From the NCBI RefSeq assembly GCF_003605365.2, contig NZ_QYTU02000022.1, forward strand, positions 1 to 63,415: a stretch of DNA of 63,415 bases. The letters are read 5' to 3'. This document shows positions 35,679 through 44,681 of the stretch, in pieces (positions within the stretch are counted from its first letter, which is position 1; the number at the start of each line of letters is the position of its first letter). The notes under the pieces were generated by a model. That model did no database searches. It saw nothing but the letters and a program-made list of their open reading frames with translations, and was not told where the DNA came from. The stretch is from Siminovitchia fortis (GTDB lineage Bacteria; Bacillota; Bacilli; Bacillales; Bacillaceae_C). Both the position numbers and the translations under genes were made by a program.

Positions 35679-37025
35679 TTAATTTGCTTCTTCAAAAGAA
35701 AGTTCCGGGGGCGGTTGTCTAAACATTTTTGTAAGGTATAACAGGTATAAGAATCCAAGCGTAAGCCAACTTCCTCCCAGCATCAGCGAATGGATGTCCA
35801 ACATGACCATAATTGAACCCGTAAGTAAAGCACCAATCAATGGAATAATAAAATATCGAATGGTTCCCATAATGGATCTCTGTTTTTTTCGGAAGAAATA
35901 GAGAGCGATCACCGAAATATTTACCATCGTAAAAGCAAATAATGCACCAAAATTGATAAGAGATACAGCAGTCGTAAGACTTAAGAATAGAGAGCTTAAA
36001 GCAATGGCTCCAATAATGATTATGTTAAAGACAGGTGTGCGATATTTAGGTGAAAGATATCCAAATATTTTTGTGGGAAGGACACCTTCACGTCCCATTG
36101 CATATAGAACACGAGAAGCGCTTGCTCCTGACGCGACAGCTGACGAAAATCCTGCCATGATTCCTTCAGCAAGAACATAACTTGTCAAAAGGTTGCCCCC
36201 GATAAACATGGCAATTTCCATATAGGCAGCTTCCGGATTATTAAATGATTGGTATTCCGGCCAAATAAGCTGTAAGAAATACGAACCAATAATATAATAT
36301 ACTCCGCCAATGATTGTAACGAGATAAATAGCTCTTGGCAGATTCTTTCGAGGGTTTTTCGTTTCTTCAGAGAGTGTCGTTACCGCATCAAACCCTAAAA
36401 AGGAAAAGCATAAAATCGGAATTACCGACATGAAATTAGACGCTTCCACATTTGAATCAATAAACGGGAAGATGGAAAGCAGTGTCCCTGCACCTTGACC
36501 GTTTAGAAGCCCCTTAATTGAGAAGACAACGAATAGCGTCAGCGTACAGAATTGCAGGACCAAAAGAGCTGTATTAAATTTTGCCGCTACTGTTATGCCA
36601 AGTATATTGATAATAGTAACTATAATGATAAAGAGAATGATCCAAATCCATATAGGGATTGAAGGGAAATAGGCCTTCATTGCTATTCCTAACAGTAAAG
36701 CACTAATCATTGGACTGAACACATAATCCAGTATGATTGTCCAACCTACGAGAAAACCCACGTGAGGGTTTAGAGACTTTTGTGTAAATGTATAGGCCGC
36801 ACCTGCATTCGGGAAGGCTTTCACCATTTGCGTATAGCTGTAGGCCGTAAATAACATAACGATTAAGGCAACAAGATAAGCGGTTGCGACCATTCCATTC
36901 GTGATATCCGCGGCGACACCATATGTTGAAAACAAAGTTGTTGGCGCCATAAAGGCTAATCCAAAAAACACAACATATTTTAATGAAAGCGACCGTTTAA
37001 GGGTTGGTGTGTTTGTATCATTCAT
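35679..37025 (-). CDS. APC-superfamily amino acid/amine permease
   Basis: A 448-residue, 12-segment transporter. It begins RSLSLKYVVFFGLAFMAPTT and carries the APC-typical VAYLVAL and FPNAGAAYTFTQKSLNPH segments. SFLGFDAVTTLSEETKNPRK is the loop characteristic of the family. GGGGG lies ahead of the ATG. It is sandwiched between two paralogous amidohydrolases on the same strand, presumably importing their substrate or exporting a product. The ligand is unknown. Confidence 0.9.
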   Translation of the reverse strand: MNDTNTPTLKRSLSLKYVVFFGLAFMAPTTLFSTYGVAADITNGMVATAYLVALIVMLFTAYSYTQMVKAFPNAGAAYTFTQKSLNPHVGFLVGWTIILDYVFSPMISALLLGIAMKAYFPSIPIWIWIILFIIIVTIINILGITVAAKFNTALLVLQFCTLTLFVVFSIKGLLNGQGAGTLLSIFPFIDSNVEASNFMSVIPILCFSFLGFDAVTTLSEETKNPRKNLPRAIYLVTIIGGVYYIIGSYFLQLIWPEYQSFNNPEAAYMEIAMFIGGNLLTSYVLAEGIMAGFSSAVASGASASRVLYAMGREGVLPTKIFGYLSPKYRTPVFNIIIIGAIALSSLFLSLTTAVSLINFGALFAFTMVNISVIALYFFRKKQRSIMGTIRYFIIPLIGALLTGSIMVMLDIHSLMLGGSWLTLGFLYLLYLTKMFRQPPPELSFEEAN

Positions 37026-37082
37026 TTGTCATTCCCCCATGCTGCAATTTTCTATTGATGTTATCACCCGGAGTGCCGGTTA

Positions 37083-38703
37083 TTATTTTGAAGGTACCTT
37101 AGCATGATCATAAACGACTTTCCCATCAACAATCGTCAACTGTACCTTTGTATCGGGTATTTCTTCCACAGGCATTTCAAAGAGGTTGCGTTCCAAGACA
37201 ACGATATCCGCAAGCATGCCTGCTTCCAATGTCCCCAGCTCGTGTTCTCGGAATGTACCGTAGGCGGGGCCGGCTGTATAGGCTTTCAGCGCTTCGGCAA
37301 GTGTGATTCGCTCATGCGGATGCCATACCGTATCCCCACTGCTGTCGATTCTTGTTACCGCCCGATAAATTTGGAGAAGCGGATTCAGTACATCAATGGG
37401 GAAATCCGTTCCGAATGCCAAATTTGCTCCTGTTTCTTGCAATGTACGAATCGGAAAAACGTATTTTTCCCGCTCGGGGCCGATCCGGTCTGTGTAAACA
37501 TCCCTTTCTGACATGGCAAAGTGATCAGGCTGCATGGAAACAGTGACACCAAGCTTTTTAAAACGGGGAATATCATCAGGATGAACCACTTCTACATGCT
37601 CCACAGAATGGCGGGAATCCCGCTTGCCGTTTGTCTTTTGTGCTTCTTCGTAGGCATCCAGTGCGAGACGGATCGCTCCATCCCCAATCGCGTGAAAGCG
37701 GATGCTGAATCCTTCTTTATCCGCATCGACAACCCATTTTTTGATCGTATCAGGAGGGAAGGACGTCTCTCCGCGTGTTTCCGGCTGATCCGCATAAGGC
37801 TCGAGTAAATAAGCCGTGCGAGGGGTTATGACACCATCGATAAATTGTTTCAGCCCCGACACCCGGAGTTTATCCGATTGATACGTATCCCTCAGTTGTT
37901 TGGCATGTTCCAGGTTGTCATTTAATACAGGCCATAAATGAATGCGTGTTGTCAATTCCTCTTTGTCTTCAAATTCTTTGAAAACATGAAGCGCTTCTAT
38001 TGTTTTTAACCCATGCAAGTCATGGACGGCAGTTATCCCCAAGCTTGCAGCGTGTTTCAAGAAATTTGAGAACATCTCTCTTTTTTGTACATCTGAAAAA
38101 TCAAATGCATGACGGATCACCGCATCCATTGCTCTTTCATATAAAATACCATTCGGTTCTCCATTTTCATCTTTACCAATTATGCCGTATGGAGGATTTT
38201 CCGTATGACGAGTGATATTGGCAATCTCCAGCGCTTTCGTATTCACCCATGCATAATGGCCTTCCGCGTGAAACATGAGTGCCGGGCGGTCAGGAAGGAT
38301 ACGGTCCAACGAGTGGCGGGTAGGCAGCTGCTGTGTATCCCAGTAACCCGCATCCCATGTAAATCCGATTACCCATTGGGTTTCCGGTTTTGATTCGGCA
38401 AACTCCCGAATCATTTTTACTGCTTCATCTTCCGAACGCACTGAGAACAGGTCGACACTATTCAGGGCAACCGCCCCCTGCATTATATGAAGGTGGAAGT
38501 CATGGAATCCCGGCATAATCAATTGATCTTTAAATTGATATATTTTCGTATGGCTGTCTGCATACTGTATAATTTCCTCTTTAGAACCAACCGCAATTAT
38601 TTGTTTCCCTTAATCGCGATTGAAGCGGATTCAGGTTGGTTGGAAAGTCCGGTAAAAATTTTATTGCCCGAAATAATTATTTCGGCTGATGCTTTATTCA
38701 TCA
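37083..38703 (-). pseudogene. YtcJ-type amidohydrolase, second copy, frameshifted near the N-terminus
   Basis: From 38522 down, 479 codons match the paralogue at 34021-35652 closely, including the FHDFHLH metal site and HSVEHVEVVHPDDIP. The true start is the ATG at 38703, with AAAGGA upstream (MMNKASAEIIISGNKIFTGL). After SIAIKGNK a TAA appears. One missing A in an AAAA run, near 38600-38602, accounts for it; adding it restores IIAVGSKEEI and joins the long frame. The gene is therefore inactive, phase-variable or a sequencing error. Its promoter has a 19-bp MerR-type spacer. Confidence 0.85.
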
Positions 38704-38790
38704 TCTGCCATTCCTTTCATTTTAATTGCATTTCCTTGAAGCAAAATTCCTTCAATGCAAGGAAGCGCTATCAACGATTTCTATGTATAT

Positions 38791-38821
38791 ATCATAAAGT
38801 CTCGTCTTACCCGAGAGTCAA
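38791..38821 (-). promoter_or_regulatory. MerR-type promoter with 19-bp spacer and dyad
   Basis: On the minus strand TTGACT, a 19-base spacer (CTCGGGTAAGACGAGACTT) and TATGAT. The spacer carries a dyad, GACTCTCGGG against CGAGAC. Long spacers with central dyads are the hallmark of promoters activated by MerR-family proteins. It drives the amidohydrolase-permease genes; a MerR gene lies 125 bases away on the same strand. Confidence 0.7.
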
Positions 38822-38864
38822 GAAGAAAAGCGCAAGGCGTCCTCTTATCACAGTAAAAAAAGCA

Positions 38865-38911
38865 CAAAAACACCCCCCGAAATGATAATGCTGTCATTTT
38901 GAGGGCTGTTT
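38865..38911 (-). terminator. Terminator after the first MerR gene
   Basis: On the minus strand AAAAACAGCCCTCAAAATGA pairs with TCATTTCGGGGGGTGTTTTT and is followed by GTGCTTTTTTTAC. Confidence 0.8.
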
Positions 38912-38916
38912 TTGGC

Positions 38917-39774
38917 TCACATGCTTTGAATAGGAATTTGTATTTCATAAAAAGCTTCGTCGTATTGGTCTGTCAAAGAAACATCAACCTGCATAATTCT
39001 AACGGCGTCGCCGGTTATGACATAGTTATAAGTATCGCAATAATCCAGCAGCTTTGTCAGCTTTGCCATCATCTTCTCTCTAACGATCCCACCATAGTAG
39101 GAGCATACATATAATCCTTTTTCTAACTTTTGAGTCGGCTTCTCTGATTTTTCATCCTCCACAAGGATAAATAATTTCGATTGATATTTGCTGAGGTTCT
39201 GGGAAAAATCAGAAGTTTGGCGTATTTCATCAAAATATTCCTTCTTGATAAAATCACCAAATTTATTGCTTGCTATAACCGGTATGATTCCACCGGCCAT
39301 TTTTTCGAGTTCCAAGAATCCAAGATAAAGGTTTTCCTTATCATCCCAATTTACAGGTCTATCCAGCTGAATATATTCCCTTTCCTCAAATTGTCGGATT
39401 ATAATATCCGAATCCCTGTAACTATCGCTGAAATATTGAATATTATTTATCCGGTTCTTCAAAATATCATGTACATTTTGCAGTTCTTTTATTTTTTCCT
39501 GGATATTGTCCATTGATTTTTGAAGTAATTGAACTGATTTTTTAACATTGCGATTGGTTAGAAACTGCTTGATTTCATCTAAGGAAAAACCGATTTTCCT
39601 TAATTCTTTTATCGTACCGAGAACTTCATATTGATAGATGGAATAATATCGATAGCCAGTTTTAGGGTCAATATGATATGGCTTTAGCAGGCCAATTTTA
39701 TCGTAATGACGCAACGTATCTACCGTTACGTTTCTCAGCTTGGCCATCTCTCCTATACTCAACTTTTTTTGCAT
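38917..39774 (-). CDS. MerR-family regulator with C-terminal effector domain (BmrR-like)
   Basis: A 285-residue activator. The N-terminal MerR domain reads LSIGEMAKLRNVTVDTLRHY and DKIGLLKPYHIDPKTGYRYY. A coiled coil covers roughly 80-120, and the C-terminal 160 residues resemble the GyrI-like ligand domain of BmrR. The ATG at 39774 follows AAGGGG. Because a MerR-type promoter stands ahead of the adjacent amidohydrolase-permease genes, this is probably their activator. Confidence 0.88.
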   Translation of the reverse strand: MQKKLSIGEMAKLRNVTVDTLRHYDKIGLLKPYHIDPKTGYRYYSIYQYEVLGTIKELRKIGFSLDEIKQFLTNRNVKKSVQLLQKSMDNIQEKIKELQNVHDILKNRINNIQYFSDSYRDSDIIIRQFEEREYIQLDRPVNWDDKENLYLGFLELEKMAGGIIPVIASNKFGDFIKKEYFDEIRQTSDFSQNLSKYQSKLFILVEDEKSEKPTQKLEKGLYVCSYYGGIVREKMMAKLTKLLDYCDTYNYVITGDAVRIMQVDVSLTDQYDEAFYEIQIPIQSM

Positions 39775-39816
39775 TGCTTTTTCCCCTTTTAATTGATTAG
39801 CGATAAAGTGAAACTT

Positions 39817-39975
39817 CAATCAGTGGGGGTTTTCTTCATCCCCCACTGATTGTTAAATGAACGAATCGGGCTTTTACGGGCAGTTGATTTCCCACCTAAT
39901 CTACTCCGATTCCTCTAGAGTTTTGAGGTGGGAGTCTTACTGCCCGTTAATGCGGGATAAAAATAAAGATCCCAA
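39817..39975 (-). mobile_element. Palindromic end of an IS200/IS605-like element (remnant)
   Basis: A chain of stems: CAATCAGTGGGGG / CCCCCACTGATTG (39817-39852); ACGGGCAGT / ACTGCCCGT (39876-39884, 39939-39947) enclosing CCCACCT / AGGTGGG (39891-39897, 39926-39932); and GGGAT / ATCCC. Its look is that of right ends found behind tnpB genes in Bacillus, read on the minus strand. No tnpA or tnpB frame remains. The assignment is by pattern memory only. Confidence 0.4.
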
Positions 39976-39980
39976 CGGAA

Positions 39981-40112
39981 AATGTTGCAACCAATACGAT
40001 AAAAGGCTATCACAGATAGCTTAGAAAAGTAACTGAAACGAAAACAGCTTATCCAACTGATGAGTCCCTAAAGAAGATTATCTATTTGGCTACAATGGAT
40101 CTCCCAAAAAGC
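39981..40112 (+). pseudogene. IS256-family transposase C-terminal remnant
   Basis: The plus-strand frame NTIKGYHR(stop)LRKVTETK, then TAYPTDESLKKIIYLATMDL, matches the conserved C-terminal block of IS256-type (Mutator) transposases. An amber codon at 40017-40019 replaces the glutamine expected after GYHR. Homology stops at about 40112. Neither the upstream nor the downstream remainder is present, so this is dead debris. The open frame that continues to 40271 does not look like transposase. Confidence 0.8.
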
Positions 40113-40318
40113 AAACAAAAAAGAGGAACACATTGTCCCTCCCTTTTTGGCAGAATCCCATTAGGTGCCCGGGTTGCTCCAAGCATTGCCCTATCCCCCA
40201 ATGGGCAAGAGCTTGTTAGAAGTATTGCCCCAGCTGCTGAAAGAAAATTCCAATTGTACAAATTAATTTAGACTCCGTGGAGGGAAAAGCGCCCGATTCT
40301 TTAACAAATGGATTCCCT

Positions 40319-41122
40319 TCAATCATTCCCGATTTTATTATTTTGATTGTATAATGCTTCCATTCCTTTTCCTATTTCTTCGATAAAAGACTCTTCTTCC
40401 GGTGTTAAAAAAGTAGGAAATTGAAAATTTATCACATCTGACTCCATTAACTCTTGGGCTTTTTCAAGTTGCTCTGCCAGTTCTTCTTTATCATCGACAT
40501 GCCTTGTTGCCATTTCAGTCAGTTTTATTAGAATATCAAAAGCTTCAGGTGATTGCGGTGAAGCACCTTCTTTCATCAGCTTTTTTAGAGAAGCCAGCCA
40601 TTCCAACATTTCTGCGTCAAGCTGTTGGCGATGTTTTTTCGAAAGAGAAAAGAATTGATTAGCTGTCTCATCATCTGAAAAGTATTCTTTCACCCATTCC
40701 TTCTGATCTTCTTCGTGTTCTATCTGAAAAAGCAAAGAGCTTAAGACTGGCCATGTAACTAGTTTTTCTTCGTTCATTAAGCGTTGCACATGTTCTACTG
40801 CTTCAATGGCTCGATTTAATTCGTCTCTCTTTTTTGTCAGAAGCTTATGTTGCAGAGGTAAAGACTTTTCCAATTGGTTAAATGCATTTGTATCATTCCC
40901 GATTAGATTTTTGATTTCCTGCAAAGAGTACCCTAAAAATTTTAATGACTGAATTTGTTGCAGTTTCGCCAGCTCCGCTAATCCATACAATCTATGGCCG
41001 GAGCTATTTTTCCGCGATGGTACGAGTAATCCTAATTCCTCATAAAACCGTAATGTTCTTACTGTTATCCTTGCTCTTCTTCCAAACTCTCCAATTGTAA
41101 ACATTGGTTCATTACTTTCCAT
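40319..41122 (-). CDS. MerR-family regulator, Mta/TipA-like
   Basis: A 267-residue regulator. The MerR helix-turn-helix is FTIGEFGRRARITVRTLRFY, EELGLLVPSRKNSSGHRLYG. A coiled-coil linker (about 75-115) leads to an all-helical C-terminal domain rich in Glu and Lys, reminiscent of TipAS-type ligand domains. No transporter gene is directly adjacent, so the target is unclear; autoregulation is common for this group. Mobile-element debris lies downstream of it. Confidence 0.85.
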   Translation of the reverse strand: MESNEPMFTIGEFGRRARITVRTLRFYEELGLLVPSRKNSSGHRLYGLAELAKLQQIQSLKFLGYSLQEIKNLIGNDTNAFNQLEKSLPLQHKLLTKKRDELNRAIEAVEHVQRLMNEEKLVTWPVLSSLLFQIEHEEDQKEWVKEYFSDDETANQFFSLSKKHRQQLDAEMLEWLASLKKLMKEGASPQSPEAFDILIKLTEMATRHVDDKEELAEQLEKAQELMESDVINFQFPTFLTPEEESFIEEIGKGMEALYNQNNKIGND

Positions 41123-41227
41123 AAAGCCACCCCTCCGTACTGATCATAATTTTAGATTAGCATATGACGTAACGGAGGGAGCAAGCCGGAAAACGATACA
41201 CCGGAGTTCTGCAATACATACACCCTG

Positions 41228-43894
41228 TCATTTCCAGACACTCTTTCGTTCCGACCGCTTGACAAACTTCCCGGACATCGCTTTGACCCGCGCTTTTAAC
41301 AATAGCTTTCTGCCTTCCACATTTCTTGTGAAAATGGCGCATGCCCGTCCGATTTTCTTTTCCCACTTCTTTACAAAAAGCTCCACATACTCCTTTTTGC
41401 GCCCAATTTCATCTGGGATGGCGTGGTAATCATGGCGGACAACCCTCTTATTCCCCGACGTCCGGTGAAGGATATATCTGGGATTTTCTATAGGATCAAG
41501 AAACTGCTGCAGGGATTGCAAAAATAGCTTTTGTTCGTAGGGTGTCCCTCTTTCAAGGGAACAACTGATCATGCCGTTTGGCAATTCCTCCGCCACTACT
41601 TTATTTTGATCCGGCGGTGTTTCGATGCTGCCGATCTCATACAGGACTTCATAAATGATCCGGCCTGCGGTTTGTAAACTTGATTCGATCGTTGCATTAT
41701 CGGCCAAAATCCGGACAGCCTTCCACCAATAAGGTGCAGAAAATATGACTCCCGCAGCAAAGGCAATACCCAGCATTGGCAACAGGTTGTCAGACCCTCT
41801 ATTAGCGGTTGCCACGGCGGCTTCGTACAATGTGCCTATGATGATAGATGCCGTGATGATCTGCAACGTTCTCAATGTATGCTGGTATAAAAATGGTCTC
41901 GGAACAGAGTCCCTTCCCACATCCACTTGTTCCCTTTTCTTTTCACCCAGATTGGTCGCTTTCTGCCACCTTTCAAATAAAGCCGACTTGTTCGTTGCCC
42001 GCTTCATCATGAGATGATTGACCTTCTTTGTTTTTTTGGTTGAATATGGCGGCGACGGAAACCTAAGGCGCTCTATCCCCGAAACGATAATCGGAAATTC
42101 CTCATCCAATCCGCTCAATGATTTAAACCGCCTGTTCAATGAGGTATAATCGTATCCTCCATCAAACGTGATTGGATCAACACATACCAGGTGCCAAATA
42201 TTGGCGCATTTTTGAGGATCGGACTTGTCCGATCGGATTGCCCTCCCCCTCATTTGATTGGTCAACATGAATGATCCGACATAGGAGGCCAAAACGAGCG
42301 TGTTTACGCTGGGCGCATCCCACCCTTCCCCCAGCAGAGCTGTCGTGCCCACAAGCGTATCAATGTGTCCTTCTGAAAAGATGGCCGTGATGACTTTGAC
42401 AGCCTCTTGCCTGGACACCCCTGTAACAATCACTTCGCTATATGCCGGATCGATCTGCAATGGCTGTGCCGAAAAATCCAAGCCGAATGAATGCAATTGG
42501 GGGACTGCTTGGGTTGGAATGATCACGATCGATCCGGTTAGAACACCGAGCCGGCAACGATTTTTCAATTGCCTTCTCAGGGTTTCAAAAATTGGAATGA
42601 CACCCAGCCGATTGAGGGTTTTCAGATCTTGATCCGCTTTTGGCAAGTCGTCTTTATAGATATAGTCAGCCAGCACAACGAGCCGGAGTCCATCCCCTTG
42701 CGCTTGCTTTTCAAACGAAACGATGTCCGTTATGCTTTGCAGCTTCGAAGCACTTTGCAATAAAGTCCGCTCCATCGCTTTCGTTGCTGTCAAACGGACA
42801 TTCCTCCGGTCAAGCGCCCCGATTCCGGATAACCTTTTTCTGATGCTTTTTACCGGCTCGTTTTTCACATCCACATGTGGATCGCGATAGAGGAGCCCGC
42901 CAAGCAATTCTTCCATCCACTCTACGGTAAACGCCGGCAAGTCTGTCAGTTTTTCTTCCATTTGTTGAAAAGGCGATTGCCAACGGTCGCTGCCAACCTC
43001 TTTTAAAAATAAAATAATGGAAATAAAATACCCATAATTCGCCAACTTCTCTTCGATATATTCTTCCGATTCAACCCACGGATGATTTTCCAGGAGCCTT
43101 ACCAACTCTTCATTTTCTTTCAGCTCTTGGATAAACTGCGTTACTTCATCGCGATATGTACGGATCGGCCCCTCTTCCTTCGGGGTGGGAACAGACATCC
43201 AAACATAGTCCTGGTGGGGACACAGATCGCCTTCCCTGACCAATGCTGCAATATCGATTTCCTCATCAATGGGCCCGCACAATTCAATATATTTATCCCA
43301 TTCTGCCGAATTTACATCGTATGGCGGCGTGGCAGTCAATGCAACGACTGCCGGATGATCCAACTGATCACGAAACTTCATAGTCGTTTTCCACCAGCTT
43401 GTTCTCAGATGATGCGCTTCGTCCAGGATCAGCGTTTGAAAATTTTGCCGAAGCAGCTTTTCCAATGCCTCATCTTTCACAGAAGCCTCAATTTCATTCT
43501 GTTCCCGTTCGAAATCATCCAGATCCGAATCGCTGCCTGCCTCTTTTTCCTTGCTGTCCAATAAAGCATGCAGCCCTTGATAAGTGGTCACCGTCACAAA
43601 AGCCGGATTCCTCAAATCCGTCGAAATCCATTCAGGCTGCTCCGGCTTTTGCAGGAACAGCTCCGTAAAGCGATCGACCCACTGATTTCGAATGGCAAGT
43701 GTCGGGGACACAATGAGCGTCGGTTTATTCAACCGCAGCATGACCTCCAGGCCAAGTACCGTTTTTCCTGACCCCGGCGGAGCAACAAGATGTAAATGAT
43801 CGTTTTCCAAATGTGTTTCCAGATGTTCCAATACCTCGCGTTGATAACTGCGCCACGGATAACAAAATTTGATCCCTGCGGGAAATTGCTTCAT
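41228..43894 (-). CDS. Membrane-anchored superfamily 2 DEAH-box helicase
   Basis: About 888 residues. The helicase core shows motif I PPGSGKT (about 39-45), motif II DEAH (about 158-161), motif III TATPP (about 187-191) and motif VI QMRGRAIRS (about 547-555). Two hydrophobic segments follow, LQIITASIIIGTLYEAAVA (about 677-697) and MLGIAFAAGVIFSAPYWW (about 706-724). Then comes a C-terminal domain of about 165 residues that I do not recognise. SF2 helicases of this size with RecG/type-I-like cores occur in restriction and defence systems, but no nuclease domain is visible. The ATG at 43894 with GGTGA is chosen over a TTG at 43906. Confidence 0.85.
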   Translation of the reverse strand: MKQFPAGIKFCYPWRSYQREVLEHLETHLENDHLHLVAPPGSGKTVLGLEVMLRLNKPTLIVSPTLAIRNQWVDRFTELFLQKPEQPEWISTDLRNPAFVTVTTYQGLHALLDSKEKEAGSDSDLDDFEREQNEIEASVKDEALEKLLRQNFQTLILDEAHHLRTSWWKTTMKFRDQLDHPAVVALTATPPYDVNSAEWDKYIELCGPIDEEIDIAALVREGDLCPHQDYVWMSVPTPKEEGPIRTYRDEVTQFIQELKENEELVRLLENHPWVESEEYIEEKLANYGYFISIILFLKEVGSDRWQSPFQQMEEKLTDLPAFTVEWMEELLGGLLYRDPHVDVKNEPVKSIRKRLSGIGALDRRNVRLTATKAMERTLLQSASKLQSITDIVSFEKQAQGDGLRLVVLADYIYKDDLPKADQDLKTLNRLGVIPIFETLRRQLKNRCRLGVLTGSIVIIPTQAVPQLHSFGLDFSAQPLQIDPAYSEVIVTGVSRQEAVKVITAIFSEGHIDTLVGTTALLGEGWDAPSVNTLVLASYVGSFMLTNQMRGRAIRSDKSDPQKCANIWHLVCVDPITFDGGYDYTSLNRRFKSLSGLDEEFPIIVSGIERLRFPSPPYSTKKTKKVNHLMMKRATNKSALFERWQKATNLGEKKREQVDVGRDSVPRPFLYQHTLRTLQIITASIIIGTLYEAAVATANRGSDNLLPMLGIAFAAGVIFSAPYWWKAVRILADNATIESSLQTAGRIIYEVLYEIGSIETPPDQNKVVAEELPNGMISCSLERGTPYEQKLFLQSLQQFLDPIENPRYILHRTSGNKRVVRHDYHAIPDEIGRKKEYVELFVKKWEKKIGRACAIFTRNVEGRKLLLKARVKAMSGKFVKRSERKSVWK

Positions 43895-44005
43895 TTTCTT
43901 CACCAACCTAAGTGCAATCTGCTGCCTATCATTTTAGCAAATATGGAAAGTCCGTTCATAGACACAGATTTCCATACGTATATTAGTATTATGATAGATT
44001 CTCCG

Positions 44006-44102
44006 GCATTTCAACAACTCTATGACTGCTTCCGGTTGATCCAAGTGGATATAATGACCGGCATCCTTGACAACGATATGTTTGCGATTTTCACGCGATA
44101 GA
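44006..44102 (-). pseudogene. Alpha/beta-hydrolase C-terminal remnant
   Basis: On the minus strand a frame without a start reads ENLSRENRKHIVVKDAGHYI, then HLDQPEAVIELLK, the typical end of an alpha/beta hydrolase with the catalytic His in AGHYIHLDQPE. Nothing upstream continues it. It lies in the 380-base gap between the helicase and the small membrane protein; the rest of that gap shows nothing else I can assign. Confidence 0.6.
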
Positions 44103-44289
44103 TTCTCTTGCCTAAAACGCCTGTGATAATAACTGAATTATCTTATGAAAAGATTCATGACGCCTTGTGATGGTGGTTTATCTCAACAATGTGGCTTTTA
44201 TTGGGACTAATCCCTATTAGGGAAAAGCCCCGGATTGTGGAATAAAGAGGGTTTATTCGTGTATTCATTCCTAATCACCAACGCAATTA

Positions 44290-44511
44290 TCATAAAATAA
44301 ATACTGAAATCAGTAAACTGATTGTAAAGAAACCAAATGCAATCTGTATGACTATGTACATTGTGAGTTCAGAGGCTGAAAGTTTTCTTTGCTTTCTGGT
44401 TCTATCCAAATCCCGTAAATAAAAAGCTGAACTAAAGATAAGCAATACGCTTGCCATTACCCTTAAAACCTCAACAAAAATGGCGATGTATATCAACTCC
44501 TTCCCCGACAA
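44290..44511 (-). CDS. Small two-segment membrane protein, unknown
   Basis: Up to 73 residues: a hydrophobic helix (VLRVMASVLLIFSSAFYL), a charged loop (RDLDRTRKQRKLSASE) and a second helix (MYIVIQIAFGFFTISLLI). GGAAGGAG lies inside the first codons, so the true start may be lower, possibly the ATG at 44457 giving 55 residues. Two-helix proteins of this kind are common and mostly uncharacterised. Confidence 0.5.
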   Translation of the reverse strand: MSGKELIYIAIFVEVLRVMASVLLIFSSAFYLRDLDRTRKQRKLSASELTMYIVIQIAFGFFTISLLISVFIL

Positions 44512-44681
44512 TGCAGCGCTATAATTTGGGCTTCAATAAACCGGGCCTTGAAAACAAAAGTGGGCAAAAATTCTTCACTTCACCTCTAACCATAACGCTT
44601 TTCCATTAAAAAAATATCTGTCAAATTCATCTGAAAACCATCGAAAAGTTTGGAAGTAATGAGGCCAGTACTCGTTTTTAC

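Noticed and set aside
40086-40271. 61-residue frame continuing from the IS256 remnant
   Set aside because: The transposase similarity stops after ATMDLPK; the remainder resembles no transposase and has no ribosome site of its own.
43796-44101. 101-residue plus-strand frame at the 5' end of the helicase gene
   Set aside because: Most of it is antisense to the helicase N-terminus; the opposite strand of its second half gives a recognisable alpha/beta-hydrolase tail, which explains the region better.
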